Below are positions 54,869 to 62,868 of a stretch of 64,000 bases of DNA, piece by piece. Origin of the DNA: Bacillota bacterium. GTDB taxonomy: Bacteria > Bacillota > Clostridia > Christensenellales > SZUA-584. A program made the position numbers and the translations under genes. Numbering within the stretch: the stretch's first letter is position 1; each line of letters begins with the position of its first letter. Where the stretch lies: contig JAEYPS010000032.1 of the NCBI GenBank assembly GCA_023410475.1, forward strand, positions 1-64,000, in the 5' to 3' direction. The notes below the pieces were generated by a model. It was not told the DNA's origin, made no database searches, and saw nothing but the letters and a program-made list of their open reading frames with translations.

Positions 54869-55813
54869 ATGCTGAGAGTAACTGAAGAACAGATCAGGAG
54901 CGCCAAGGCTCTTGATCTGTTGTCGTATATGCGGCTGTACGAGCCGAACAACCTGATGAAGAAAGGGAACGATTACTGCACCAAAGACCACGACAGTCTG
55001 ATTGTTTCTCCAAATGGCCTCTGGCATTGGAAATCGCGCAACATTGGCGGATGCACAGCTCTGCAATATCTCATTAAGGTCAGGGACATGGATTTTGTGA
55101 GCGCCGTTTTGCTGCTGTGCAACGGCATGCCCGAACAATGTACAGAAACAGATATTCCACTGGAAATGAACAGGGAGAAAAAGACCTTTGTCCTCCCTGC
55201 CGCGCACACCAATAACGATATGGTGATCGGCTACCTTAGGAGTCGCGGGCTTTCGAATGAGGTTATCCAATACTGCATACGCAAAGGGCTGGTCTACGAG
55301 AGCGCTGAGTATAGAAACGCGGTGTTTGTGGGCTTAGATGGCGATATGCCGAAATACGCCGCGCTGCGCGGGACATGGCGGCACATGAGCAATGCGTTCA
55401 AAGGCGAGGTCACTGGTTCGGATAAAAAATACAGCTTTTCGGTGCCGCCGGAAACGGCCAGCGATAAGCTCATTGTTTCCGAAAGCGCGGTGGACGCCCT
55501 GTCAGTGGCGACATTGCGTGACGATATCGGGCGGGTGCATTACCTGTCTATTGGCGGTGCATATGCATCGAAACGACACACGGATGAGGCCAATTTGCCA
55601 AAGGCGTTGGAGCAGTATCTAAAAGATCACATGGAAATCCGTAATGTAGAGCTGTGTCTTGATAACGACGCGGTGGGTATAGGCGCAAGCTTCTTTATTA
55701 TGAACAAGCTGATGGGCATGGGATATGTGGTGTCCTCATCCCCGCCAGAGTGGGGCAAGGACTGGAATGAGCTTTTATCGCTCAGATCGGATTCAACGAT
55801 GCCGGAAAGATAA
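54869..55813 (+). CDS. Primase-like protein with DUF3991 and toprim domains
   Basis: 314 residues. The N-terminal zinc/CHC2-like half-domain (YCTKDHDSLIVSPNGLWHWK, GGCTALQYLI) and DUF3991 (VIGYLRSRGLSNEVIQYCIR) precede a toprim domain: Glu in LIVSESAVDALS and Asp pair in ELCLDNDAVG. Such proteins prime second-strand synthesis after conjugation. The start is 1 bp after the helicase stop, so they are co-translated. Confidence 0.85.
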   Translation: MLRVTEEQIRSAKALDLLSYMRLYEPNNLMKKGNDYCTKDHDSLIVSPNGLWHWKSRNIGGCTALQYLIKVRDMDFVSAVLLLCNGMPEQCTETDIPLEMNREKKTFVLPAAHTNNDMVIGYLRSRGLSNEVIQYCIRKGLVYESAEYRNAVFVGLDGDMPKYAALRGTWRHMSNAFKGEVTGSDKKYSFSVPPETASDKLIVSESAVDALSVATLRDDIGRVHYLSIGGAYASKRHTDEANLPKALEQYLKDHMEIRNVELCLDNDAVGIGASFFIMNKLMGMGYVVSSSPPEWGKDWNELLSLRSDSTMPER

Positions 55814-55854
55814 CGGTATTGTGGGTCATATAAAAACTTCGAGGAGGATACAGT

Positions 55855-56259
55855 ATGAAAGTCAAAGAAATTGGAAACCTGACCGCCGATCCGACATACG
55901 GCGAAAAGGGCGACATGAAGTATTGCAACTTCAAGATCGCCATCAACGACCCGTTCAACAAGGACAGAACGGAATTTGTGCGTGTGTCGGCGTTCGATAG
56001 GCAGGCCGAGGCGTGCAGGGATTTTCTGCAAAAGGGTTCTCAGGTGTGCGTGGAGGGGACGGTTCGCGCAAGCGCCTATCTGGACGGGAACGGCGAACCG
56101 CAGGCGCAGCTTCAAGTCAACGCCCGAGAGATTCAGTTCCTCAACCGAACAAAGCGGCGTGAGCAGCCGGACGGCTACGACGCGATTGACAATGTACTGG
56201 ATAACGCCGATTTTGAGAACGAACCGGCGCACGGGCAGGACATGGTCCCGGCAAGATAA
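55855..56259 (+). CDS. ssb: Single-stranded DNA-binding protein
   Basis: 134 residues with one OB fold (GNLTADPTYGEKGDMKYCNF, EFVRVSAFDRQAEACRDFLQ, VCVEGTVRASAY). The acidic tail lacks the DIPF tip of housekeeping SSB. It would coat the transferred strand. GAGGAGG precedes the ATG. Confidence 0.88.
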   Translation: MKVKEIGNLTADPTYGEKGDMKYCNFKIAINDPFNKDRTEFVRVSAFDRQAEACRDFLQKGSQVCVEGTVRASAYLDGNGEPQAQLQVNAREIQFLNRTKRREQPDGYDAIDNVLDNADFENEPAHGQDMVPAR

Positions 56260-56274
56260 AAAGTCGCTGTACCC

Positions 56275-56306
56275 TATGTACGGCAAAATGAACAGTGCCG
56301 TACATA
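56275..56306. repeat. Inverted repeat downstream of ssb
   Basis: TATGTACGGC (56275-56284) and GCCGTACATA (56297-56306), perfect 10-bp arms. Its GTAC core recurs in the terminator at 56352-56372. It may be a relaxosome or regulator site. Confidence 0.45.
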
Positions 56307-56351
56307 TCGTCAGCACACCAAAAGCGAAAACAAGGCCAAAATTTAAGGCAT

Positions 56352-56378
56352 CGCTGTACATTCGGTACGGCGTTTTTT
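56352..56378 (+). terminator. Intrinsic terminator upstream of the oriT-like region
   Basis: CGCTGTAC (56352-56359), loop ATTCG, GTACGGCG (56365-56372), then six Ts. It ends the helicase-primase-ssb transcript. The remaining bases to 56523 hold no gene. Confidence 0.75.
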
Positions 56379-56523
56379 GATTCGAGCGGGTTTTGCGGGC
56401 TGAAGAAGTATCCGAGCGGACAGAACCGAGGTCAGCGCGGCAACACGATTGTTTTTTCAGCCTGTAAGACCGATCTTTTTCTTACAAAAAGGTTTTGAAA
56501 TCTAACCTTGTCCTTGGGGGTGG

Positions 56524-56656
56524 GCAAAAACTGCGTTTTTGCAGTTGCAAGCATGGCATTTGTTTATACAAACGCCCTCTTGCAAGTGAGCTCGCGCTCC
56601 CTTGAACCCTCTAAAATGGCGGCATTGCCGCTAAACTTAAGAAAGAAGGCTGGTAT
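56524..56656. repeat. oriT-like 133-bp repeat, copy 2 (with relaxase)
   Basis: Near copy of 26073-26205. It holds GCAAAAA/TTTTTGC (56524-56542), TTGCAAG (56545-56551) with CTTGCAA near 56579, a TTTGTTTATACAAA core and GAGCTCGCGCTC. It ends at the mobC start codon and the relaxase gene follows, so this is the likely transfer origin of the element. The nick site is not identified. Confidence 0.65.
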
Positions 56657-56965
56657 ATGAGAAAGAGAAAATATGCCTGTCTTTTCTATATGGACGAAAA
56701 AGAGAACAGGCATTTTGAAAAGCAATTGGCCGTGACCGGCCTGAAAAAATCGGAGTTACTGCGCAAGCTAGTATTGAAAACCGACATCCAGCCCAAGCCG
56801 TCCGAGGATATTATACAGATATACCGCCTTGTATCCACTATTGCCAATAACGCCAATCAGATGGCGAAGATCGCCAATGCCACGGGGTACGTCGATCCCA
56901 AAAAGATTGACGGGCTGCTCATCATGGTGGATAAGTGTTGGCAGCAGATGAAGCAAATCTGTTGA
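56657..56965 (+). CDS. mobC: MobC-like relaxosome protein, copy 2
   Basis: 102 residues, 82 identical to copy 1 at 26206. It carries the ribbon-helix-helix-like start and the NNANQMAKIANATGYVDPKK region. AAGAAAGAAGG precedes the ATG. It ends 1 bp before the relaxase ATG. It should bind the oriT repeat just upstream and recruit the relaxase. Confidence 0.85.
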   Translation: MRKRKYACLFYMDEKENRHFEKQLAVTGLKKSELLRKLVLKTDIQPKPSEDIIQIYRLVSTIANNANQMAKIANATGYVDPKKIDGLLIMVDKCWQQMKQIC

Positions 56966-56966
56966 T

Positions 56967-58442
56967 ATGGCGATTACCAAAAAGTTTGTGATTCACCAAA
57001 GGCTGGATGACAGGGTGGGCTATGTGTTAAACGACGAAAAAACGTCTCTTGACGATTTGCTTGAGTACGCCACCAATGACGAAAAGACAGTGATGCTCAA
57101 GAAAGAATACAAGACGGCGCTAAACTGCAATCTGGAAACGGCATATCAGGACATGATGGCGACAAAGAAGCGTAAAAACGCCATGGGCGGCAGGCTGGGG
57201 TATCACATTATACAGTCATTTAAGCCGGGCGAAGTCACCGCCGAACAGGCACACGAAATCGCCATTGAACTTGCACAGCGCAGCTTTGGCGATTACGAGG
57301 TGGTCATTGGGACGCATATCGATAAAGAGCACATCCATTCGCATATCGTTGTCAATTCGGTATCGGTTATCACTGGTAAAAAATATAGGGACACGACGAA
57401 GGATTTGTTTGACGGGATACGGGAAACGTCTGACCAATTATGCCGGGAACACGGTTTATCGGTGGTTATACCCATGGAAGGAAAAATGTCGCTAACGTAC
57501 ATAGATTGGTTGGCGCGACAGGGGAAACGCACCTCATGGCAATCGCTTATTCGCATGGACATCGAAGATTGCATACGGCAAGCATATGATTTCGGAAATT
57601 TTCTTGTTCTCATGCGTCTCAAGGGCTATGACATCAAGCAAGGAAAATATATTGCGTTCCTTCCGATGGGCAAAGACCGTTTTTCGCGTGGATACAAGCT
57701 AGGCTACAACTATACGCTTGAAAACATACAGCGCCGGATTACGGGGCTGAGGGCCACCACCGAGTTCAAGGACATGCAGACGTATGTGGATAACAAATAT
57801 GACTTAAAGCCCTTCACCAAAGTAAAGAAGGGAAGTTTTCAAGCTTTGTGTCTACACTACATGTTCCTGCTTGGTCAGGTCAAGAAGAACAAAGTACCTG
57901 ACAGGGTGAGCAATGTAATAAAGGAGGATCTGATACGATTTGATGCCATGATTAAAACGATTAATTTTACGAAGCTGCGCAACCTCGATACTGTCGAAAG
58001 CGTAGAACGATACAAGGATAGATGTTATGAAACCATTGCGCTGATAAAGCGCGATCAGGCGCAATTAAAAAAAGCTGAGGGGGAATTCTCAAAGCTTTTT
58101 AATGCTGTTGTTGACCGCAGTAAATATGCGCGCGCTTATGAACTATATCGCGGTGAAGGCTTTACCGCGATGAAGACTGAACATGACAAATATGTGGTAG
58201 CGGTGCGTACATTGAAAAAGGCGGGATATGAAACAGATGAGCAAATCCAAACGCTGATTGACCGCCAAAGTGAGGTTGAATCGAAGCTTGCGCAGTTTAC
58301 AAGCGATATCCGGCATTTCAGACATGAGATTAAGATGTGTGATCAGGCACTGAAGCTTAACCAGCACGTTCAGGATAAAAGAGAATTGATAGATAAGCTC
58401 GAACCTGTTGAGAGAAATAGTATGGATGGACATCCGCGCTGA
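56967..58442 (+). CDS. MobP-type relaxase (MobA/VirD2 family)
   Basis: 491 residues. The metal-binding motif III reads HIDKEHIHSH (H117, H122, H124, H126). A tyrosine in VGYVLNDEKT (near 19) is a candidate nicking residue. The relaxase core (about 1-190) is followed by a coiled-coil C-terminal half. It would cut oriT, stay on the 5' end and pilot the strand through the type IV channel. It is read with mobC. Confidence 0.9.
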   Translation: MAITKKFVIHQRLDDRVGYVLNDEKTSLDDLLEYATNDEKTVMLKKEYKTALNCNLETAYQDMMATKKRKNAMGGRLGYHIIQSFKPGEVTAEQAHEIAIELAQRSFGDYEVVIGTHIDKEHIHSHIVVNSVSVITGKKYRDTTKDLFDGIRETSDQLCREHGLSVVIPMEGKMSLTYIDWLARQGKRTSWQSLIRMDIEDCIRQAYDFGNFLVLMRLKGYDIKQGKYIAFLPMGKDRFSRGYKLGYNYTLENIQRRITGLRATTEFKDMQTYVDNKYDLKPFTKVKKGSFQALCLHYMFLLGQVKKNKVPDRVSNVIKEDLIRFDAMIKTINFTKLRNLDTVESVERYKDRCYETIALIKRDQAQLKKAEGEFSKLFNAVVDRSKYARAYELYRGEGFTAMKTEHDKYVVAVRTLKKAGYETDEQIQTLIDRQSEVESKLAQFTSDIRHFRHEIKMCDQALKLNQHVQDKRELIDKLEPVERNSMDGHPR

Positions 58443-58665
58443 TGGGGTCTGAGGCACGCCGTATATCAGTGTGCCTAACCACCTCTTATGGGCTTCATTA
58501 AAAATGTAGCAACGGGTAAAAAAATTGGTGGGGTCTATTTATGTATTAACACTATCCATACCCTTGCTATATTGTATCTTTTTTCTCGCCATGATCTGCG
58601 TTAACGCCTTAGCTATACTTTTCTAGTATTAACGAGGTCACTGTCATTCGAATGGCAGTCATTGT

Positions 58666-61455
58666 TTACTCTTTTAGCAGCTCAATCGCCGCTTCTGCGT
58701 CAAGCGGCTTACTAATTAAATAGCCCTGTATTTTATCGCAGTTATGATCCTTTAGATACTGTAACTGCTTGTCATATTCTACCCCTTCAGCTACAGCACA
58801 GTGACCCAGTTTATGCGCCATTGATATAATGTCGCTGGTAATAGCCTCGTTAGGATCAAGCACTAATAATTTATCAATAAAATATTTATCAATTTTTAGG
58901 CAATTGACGTTCAATTCTCTTTCTCTTGCAAGAGAAGAATATCCGGTACCAAAGTCATCTATCGCGATATTAATACCATAACTTTTAAGTTCACCAAGGA
59001 TTTTGTTTATTTCATGGTAGCCTGAAACAAAAGCAGACTCTGTTATTTCAAGGCAGATTTGCTCAGAGTTTAACTTCATCTCCTTTATCATCCCAATGAA
59101 TTTTTCTACGAATCCATTTCTCAAAAGTTGTAAAGCTGAAACATTAACTGATACACTAATCGAGTCAAACCCATTCTCATTAAGTGTTTTTAAAAATAGT
59201 AATGCCTTATGTATGATTATCTCACCGAGGGGTATAATAACCTTCGTTTTCTCGGCTATAGATATAAACTCCAATGGTTGTATCTTACCAAGCTCATAGC
59301 TATTTAATCTGGCTAAAGCTTCAAAGCCGCATATTTGGTTTGATCTAAGGTCCAGAATAGGCTGATATTGCAAAAATAATCTGTCAACGTTTTCTCCCGC
59401 TGCAATTTGAGCAAGTTCACGACTTATTTGTTCATCACGGATAATTTGCGCCTCCATATCGTTACCAAAAAAGCAAATGCCAATGTATTTGTCATATACA
59501 TTAATTGCTTTTTTAGATGCAATCAGAACGTCTGTTAAAAGATGGTCAACGTTATGTTTATTATATTCCGCAATTTCGATAACCCCAATACCTCCGCCAA
59601 TTCTTTCAATAGTAAGTATGGGCTCCAATGTTTTCGAAATGGACGCACAAAAGGCAGTCAATTCATTTTTCTCTTGATAAGATTTAACATAGAAAATGAA
59701 ATAGTATTCACTTATGTTAAATAACTGCCGCTTATTGTTGCAATACAGCTTTAAAGCAGAAGCAACTTTTTTTATGACCTCCTGGCTATACTGAAATCCA
59801 TATGTTTGCCTTAATATATGAATTGCATTCAGGTTAATACAGACTAGCGCCCTCTTCTTTTTTGTTTGTCTCTTTGCATCGTGGGTTATAAGGCTCTCAA
59901 AATATCTACGGTTATATAGATCTGTCCATATGTCATGTTCGCTATTATATCTGATATTATCCTCAACCTTTTTTCTGTCTGAGATATCAAGGATGATTCC
60001 CTCAAGTGCTTCTACTTCACCTCGTTCATTATAGACGCCTTCACCCATCTCCAATACCCATTTTTGCTCTCCCGTGGCTGTCGTAATCTCGTATTCATAT
60101 TTGAAAGGCAGTCTTTTAGCAAGAACTAGCTTCCATTCATTCCACAGCCGATTACGGTATTTCGGTGAAATTATATCTTTGAAAGAAAGATCTTTGTTGT
60201 ATAAAAGGCTATCAGGGCTGTAACCAGTTAATTTAAGACAACCTTCGGAAATGTATTGCATCGTCCACTCGCGATCATATTTGCACCTATATGCTAAGCC
60301 AGGGAGGTGTGAAAGAAGAACGGACTTGCTACGCTCATTTTCAACCAATACTTTTTCAATTTCTTTTCGTTGAGTAATATCTTGAATCAAACAGATATGC
60401 CTATCGCTATAATTTTTAGTCAACGTTAACGGCCCCACAACCATCTGAACCCACACAATTGAGCCGTCTGATTTAATAAAACGCTTTTCCATTAAGTATC
60501 CGTTTATTTTACCATCTTTGAATTGTTCAAACTTTTCGAGATCGGCCTGCAGGTCGTCTGGATGTGTTAACTCTGCCCATTTTTTATTTTTTAATTCATG
60601 GCTTGTCCTTCCAAGAATCTGTTCAAACATCGGATTAATGCTCGTATATCCTAATTCCGATTGCACTTCAAAATTTCTTCCATTCACAATGGCTATGCCG
60701 ATTGGAGCCTGCTCGAATAAACTGTGATAAAGCGCTTCATTAAAAGCCAATTTGCTACTAAGATTCTTTAGAACAAAATGTTGATACCAAATGCGGAGCA
60801 ATGCAAAAATGACAATAAGTACACATAAAACGACAATTACGTCGGGAATCATTTGCTCCTGTAAGCGTAGGTACCAGTCCGAGGCGGAATAATCAATACC
60901 AAACACGGCAATAACGCTACCGTTAATCGAATCTTTGACAGGCACAAGAACACTGATCCAAGAGCCCCATCGGTCAGTTGTCACACTGGTTAGTACCGTT
61001 TCTCCCGTCTTAAAAGGCTTCCAGTCAATTTTCTGTGCTTCTGTATAGACCTGCCCAGGTGGTGAATAATCGGGCGAATCGGGCGGTTCCGAATCTAGTA
61101 AAAACACAATATTGTCATCTCTCTCACCCATAAGATATGCAAAACTAATTGGATTAGTCTCAGCAAGCCGCGTCAGACTAAGCTTAGTCAAAAAGTATTC
61201 TGGCTTCTCGAGATCTTCAGCGCTGCCTGAAAGTTCTGCAACATGTTCCGGATGCAAAAGGGATTCCAACGATTTTGCCAACATAACAGCTTCTGATGAA
61301 GCTAAGTCTTCATACCTGTTCCACGCAAAGTTCAGATATAGACCGCTTATTGATACGATTATTAAAATGAAGATAATTATATACATACGAAAATGTTTGA
61401 TCTTTATGCCACTAGCGGAAGCTAGCTGTTTTGCCTCTATTCTTCGCATTACCAT
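58666..61455 (-). CDS. Membrane PAS-GGDEF(degenerate)-EAL c-di-GMP phosphodiesterase
   Basis: 929 residues. Two membrane helices (about 20-42 and 205-225) bound an outer sensor. Two PAS domains (about 240-360 and 375-495) follow. The GGDEF domain has SEYYF-like residues where GGDEF should be, so it is not a cyclase. The EAL domain looks active (CGFEALARL, ITESAF, DDFGTGYSSL, KIDKYFID). It probably degrades c-di-GMP on an external cue. ATG 61455 follows AAAGGAGG. It lies 37 bp after the HD-GYP gene, in the same operon and under its riboswitch. Confidence 0.88.
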   Translation of the reverse strand: MVMRRIEAKQLASASGIKIKHFRMYIIIFILIIVSISGLYLNFAWNRYEDLASSEAVMLAKSLESLLHPEHVAELSGSAEDLEKPEYFLTKLSLTRLAETNPISFAYLMGERDDNIVFLLDSEPPDSPDYSPPGQVYTEAQKIDWKPFKTGETVLTSVTTDRWGSWISVLVPVKDSINGSVIAVFGIDYSASDWYLRLQEQMIPDVIVVLCVLIVIFALLRIWYQHFVLKNLSSKLAFNEALYHSLFEQAPIGIAIVNGRNFEVQSELGYTSINPMFEQILGRTSHELKNKKWAELTHPDDLQADLEKFEQFKDGKINGYLMEKRFIKSDGSIVWVQMVVGPLTLTKNYSDRHICLIQDITQRKEIEKVLVENERSKSVLLSHLPGLAYRCKYDREWTMQYISEGCLKLTGYSPDSLLYNKDLSFKDIISPKYRNRLWNEWKLVLAKRLPFKYEYEITTATGEQKWVLEMGEGVYNERGEVEALEGIILDISDRKKVEDNIRYNSEHDIWTDLYNRRYFESLITHDAKRQTKKKRALVCINLNAIHILRQTYGFQYSQEVIKKVASALKLYCNNKRQLFNISEYYFIFYVKSYQEKNELTAFCASISKTLEPILTIERIGGGIGVIEIAEYNKHNVDHLLTDVLIASKKAINVYDKYIGICFFGNDMEAQIIRDEQISRELAQIAAGENVDRLFLQYQPILDLRSNQICGFEALARLNSYELGKIQPLEFISIAEKTKVIIPLGEIIIHKALLFLKTLNENGFDSISVSVNVSALQLLRNGFVEKFIGMIKEMKLNSEQICLEITESAFVSGYHEINKILGELKSYGINIAIDDFGTGYSSLARERELNVNCLKIDKYFIDKLLVLDPNEAITSDIISMAHKLGHCAVAEGVEYDKQLQYLKDHNCDKIQGYLISKPLDAEAAIELLKE

Positions 61456-61492
61456 GATATACCTCCTTTTTAATGTCATATTTTTAATACAT

Positions 61493-62335
61493 TTACATTG
61501 AATTTATTATTTTTTCCAATAGATCAATTAATTCTTGAGAAAATTTCCTCTTATTTTCTCTTACTATCATAAATGCGTCATCCATTCCCAGTGTCCCCCT
61601 ATAAGGGCGTTCAGTTGTAACTTCATCAATAACATCGGCAATCATAACGATTTTTGCGTTGCGAGATATTTCATCTCCTTTTAATCCTTTGGGATATCCA
61701 CTGCCATCAAGTCGCTCATGATGTTCTATAACAATATCGGTACATTCTTTTGGTAAAGTAAACGGTTTAAGAGAACTTATTCCCAATTCACAATGCTGTT
61801 TAAGATTACTCATTTCCATATCGTTTAAGGGCTCAGATTTTGATATGATAGATTTTGGGACTACTAGCATTCCTAAATCATGGAAAAATGCCCCTAATGA
61901 TATATTCCAAAGTTCTTTATCGTTGTATTTAAGTTCTACTGCCATCATTGTTGAAATGAGGGAAACATTAATGGAATGCGTGTATATCCAGTCCAAATAG
62001 TTGCTCAGCGCATTAACGTATATCCACCAAGGCTTATTTTTAGATTCAAATATAATAGTACCCAATATTTTATTTGGCAGCTCTAAATATTGAAAATTAC
62101 GAATGTTTATTTTCTTTCTAAAGTTTTGAGTTATTGATAATGTTGTTTGCTCGCCTTTTTTAGTCGTCTCTTTAGTTTTAATCTCTTCTGTTTCGATCTC
62201 TTCAGAATCAATTATGTCATCCGGGTTATAGAGTCTAAGCCTTTTGAGTCTTTCGACAACTATATCCGTTACTTCTGTCCCTTTTGCTAATATTAATATT
62301 GAATTTTTATCATAAATATCTTTTTTTATAACCAT
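61493..62335 (-). CDS. HD-GYP c-di-GMP phosphodiesterase
   Basis: 280 residues. An N-terminal unknown region of about 105 residues precedes an HD-GYP domain with FFHDLGMLVVP (HD pair), HCELG, and HHERLDGSGYPKGL (the GYP loop). Such enzymes split c-di-GMP to GMP. ATG 62335 has GGGAG upstream; a GTG at 62350 is possible. The gene is read after a c-di-GMP-I riboswitch and terminator, giving feedback control by its own substrate. Confidence 0.9.
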   Translation of the reverse strand: MVIKKDIYDKNSILILAKGTEVTDIVVERLKRLRLYNPDDIIDSEEIETEEIKTKETTKKGEQTTLSITQNFRKKINIRNFQYLELPNKILGTIIFESKNKPWWIYVNALSNYLDWIYTHSINVSLISTMMAVELKYNDKELWNISLGAFFHDLGMLVVPKSIISKSEPLNDMEMSNLKQHCELGISSLKPFTLPKECTDIVIEHHERLDGSGYPKGLKGDEISRNAKIVMIADVIDEVTTERPYRGTLGMDDAFMIVRENKRKFSQELIDLLEKIINSM

Positions 62336-62354
62336 TTTTTCATCTCCCACCCAA

Positions 62355-62384
62355 TAAAAAACAAGCAGGTATTAGCTGCCTGTT
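62355..62384 (-). terminator. Riboswitch-linked intrinsic terminator
   Basis: On the minus strand AACAGGCAG (62384-62376) pairs with CTGCTTGTT (62368-62360), one G-T wobble, followed by a run of Us. It lies between aptamer and HD-GYP start, the usual place for the expression platform. Confidence 0.7.
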
Positions 62385-62435
62385 TAGGTACAATTTCAAG
62401 AGCTAAAAAAGCTCTCCATATTCAATCAGATTCCT

Positions 62436-62525
62436 ACAATTGGCAGCCCAACTATCATAGCGTTTTAGCTTTAGATTTGTGGCTTTGCGTCCCCGTCTTT
62501 CAACGGGTTTGCTTTTTTCAATTAT
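62436..62525 (-). promoter_or_regulatory. c-di-GMP-I (GEMM-I) riboswitch
   Basis: The minus strand shows the class I aptamer landmarks in order: P1 arm AATTG (62523-62519); GCAAACC (62512-62506); a GAAA-loop stem CCCGTTGAAAGACGGGG; GACGCAAAGCC; the second stem; GGGCTGCC (62449-62442) and the closing CAATT (62442-62438). GCAAACC, GACGCAAAGCC and GGGCTGCC are near-invariant in GEMM-I RNAs. It controls the HD-GYP and EAL genes. Confidence 0.88.
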
Positions 62526-62868
62526 TCTATCTTATGGTATAAATCAAGTTATTGAATAAGAAACACCTCCTTATTTATATTCTGTAGAAATCCTTAAACA
62601 GTTAGTAATTATTTTTTCTCACAACACCATCTATATTACTACATATTATTCAATATATGATTCAATGGTAAGAGTTCTTGACTTTCACCGTGCTACTATT
62701 ACCTGTACTCACCATATATCATTATTTATTTTCTTGTCAAGTATATATAGAGTTTTTTATTGTTATCATAGTTTTTTAATCGCTCATTTAGGCACCAAAA
62801 TAGTTTAGAGAGCAACTTTCGGGATTATTCTTTTTGATATATAAATAATAATAAAAGGAGGAACCTGA
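62526..62868. other. Divergent promoter region between c-di-GMP operon and pcfB-like gene
   Basis: AT-rich, no gene. A minus-strand TATAAA near 62570 could be the -10 of the riboswitch transcript, but its -35 is weak. A plus-strand promoter for the pcfB-like gene must lie here; none is convincing. Confidence 0.4.
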
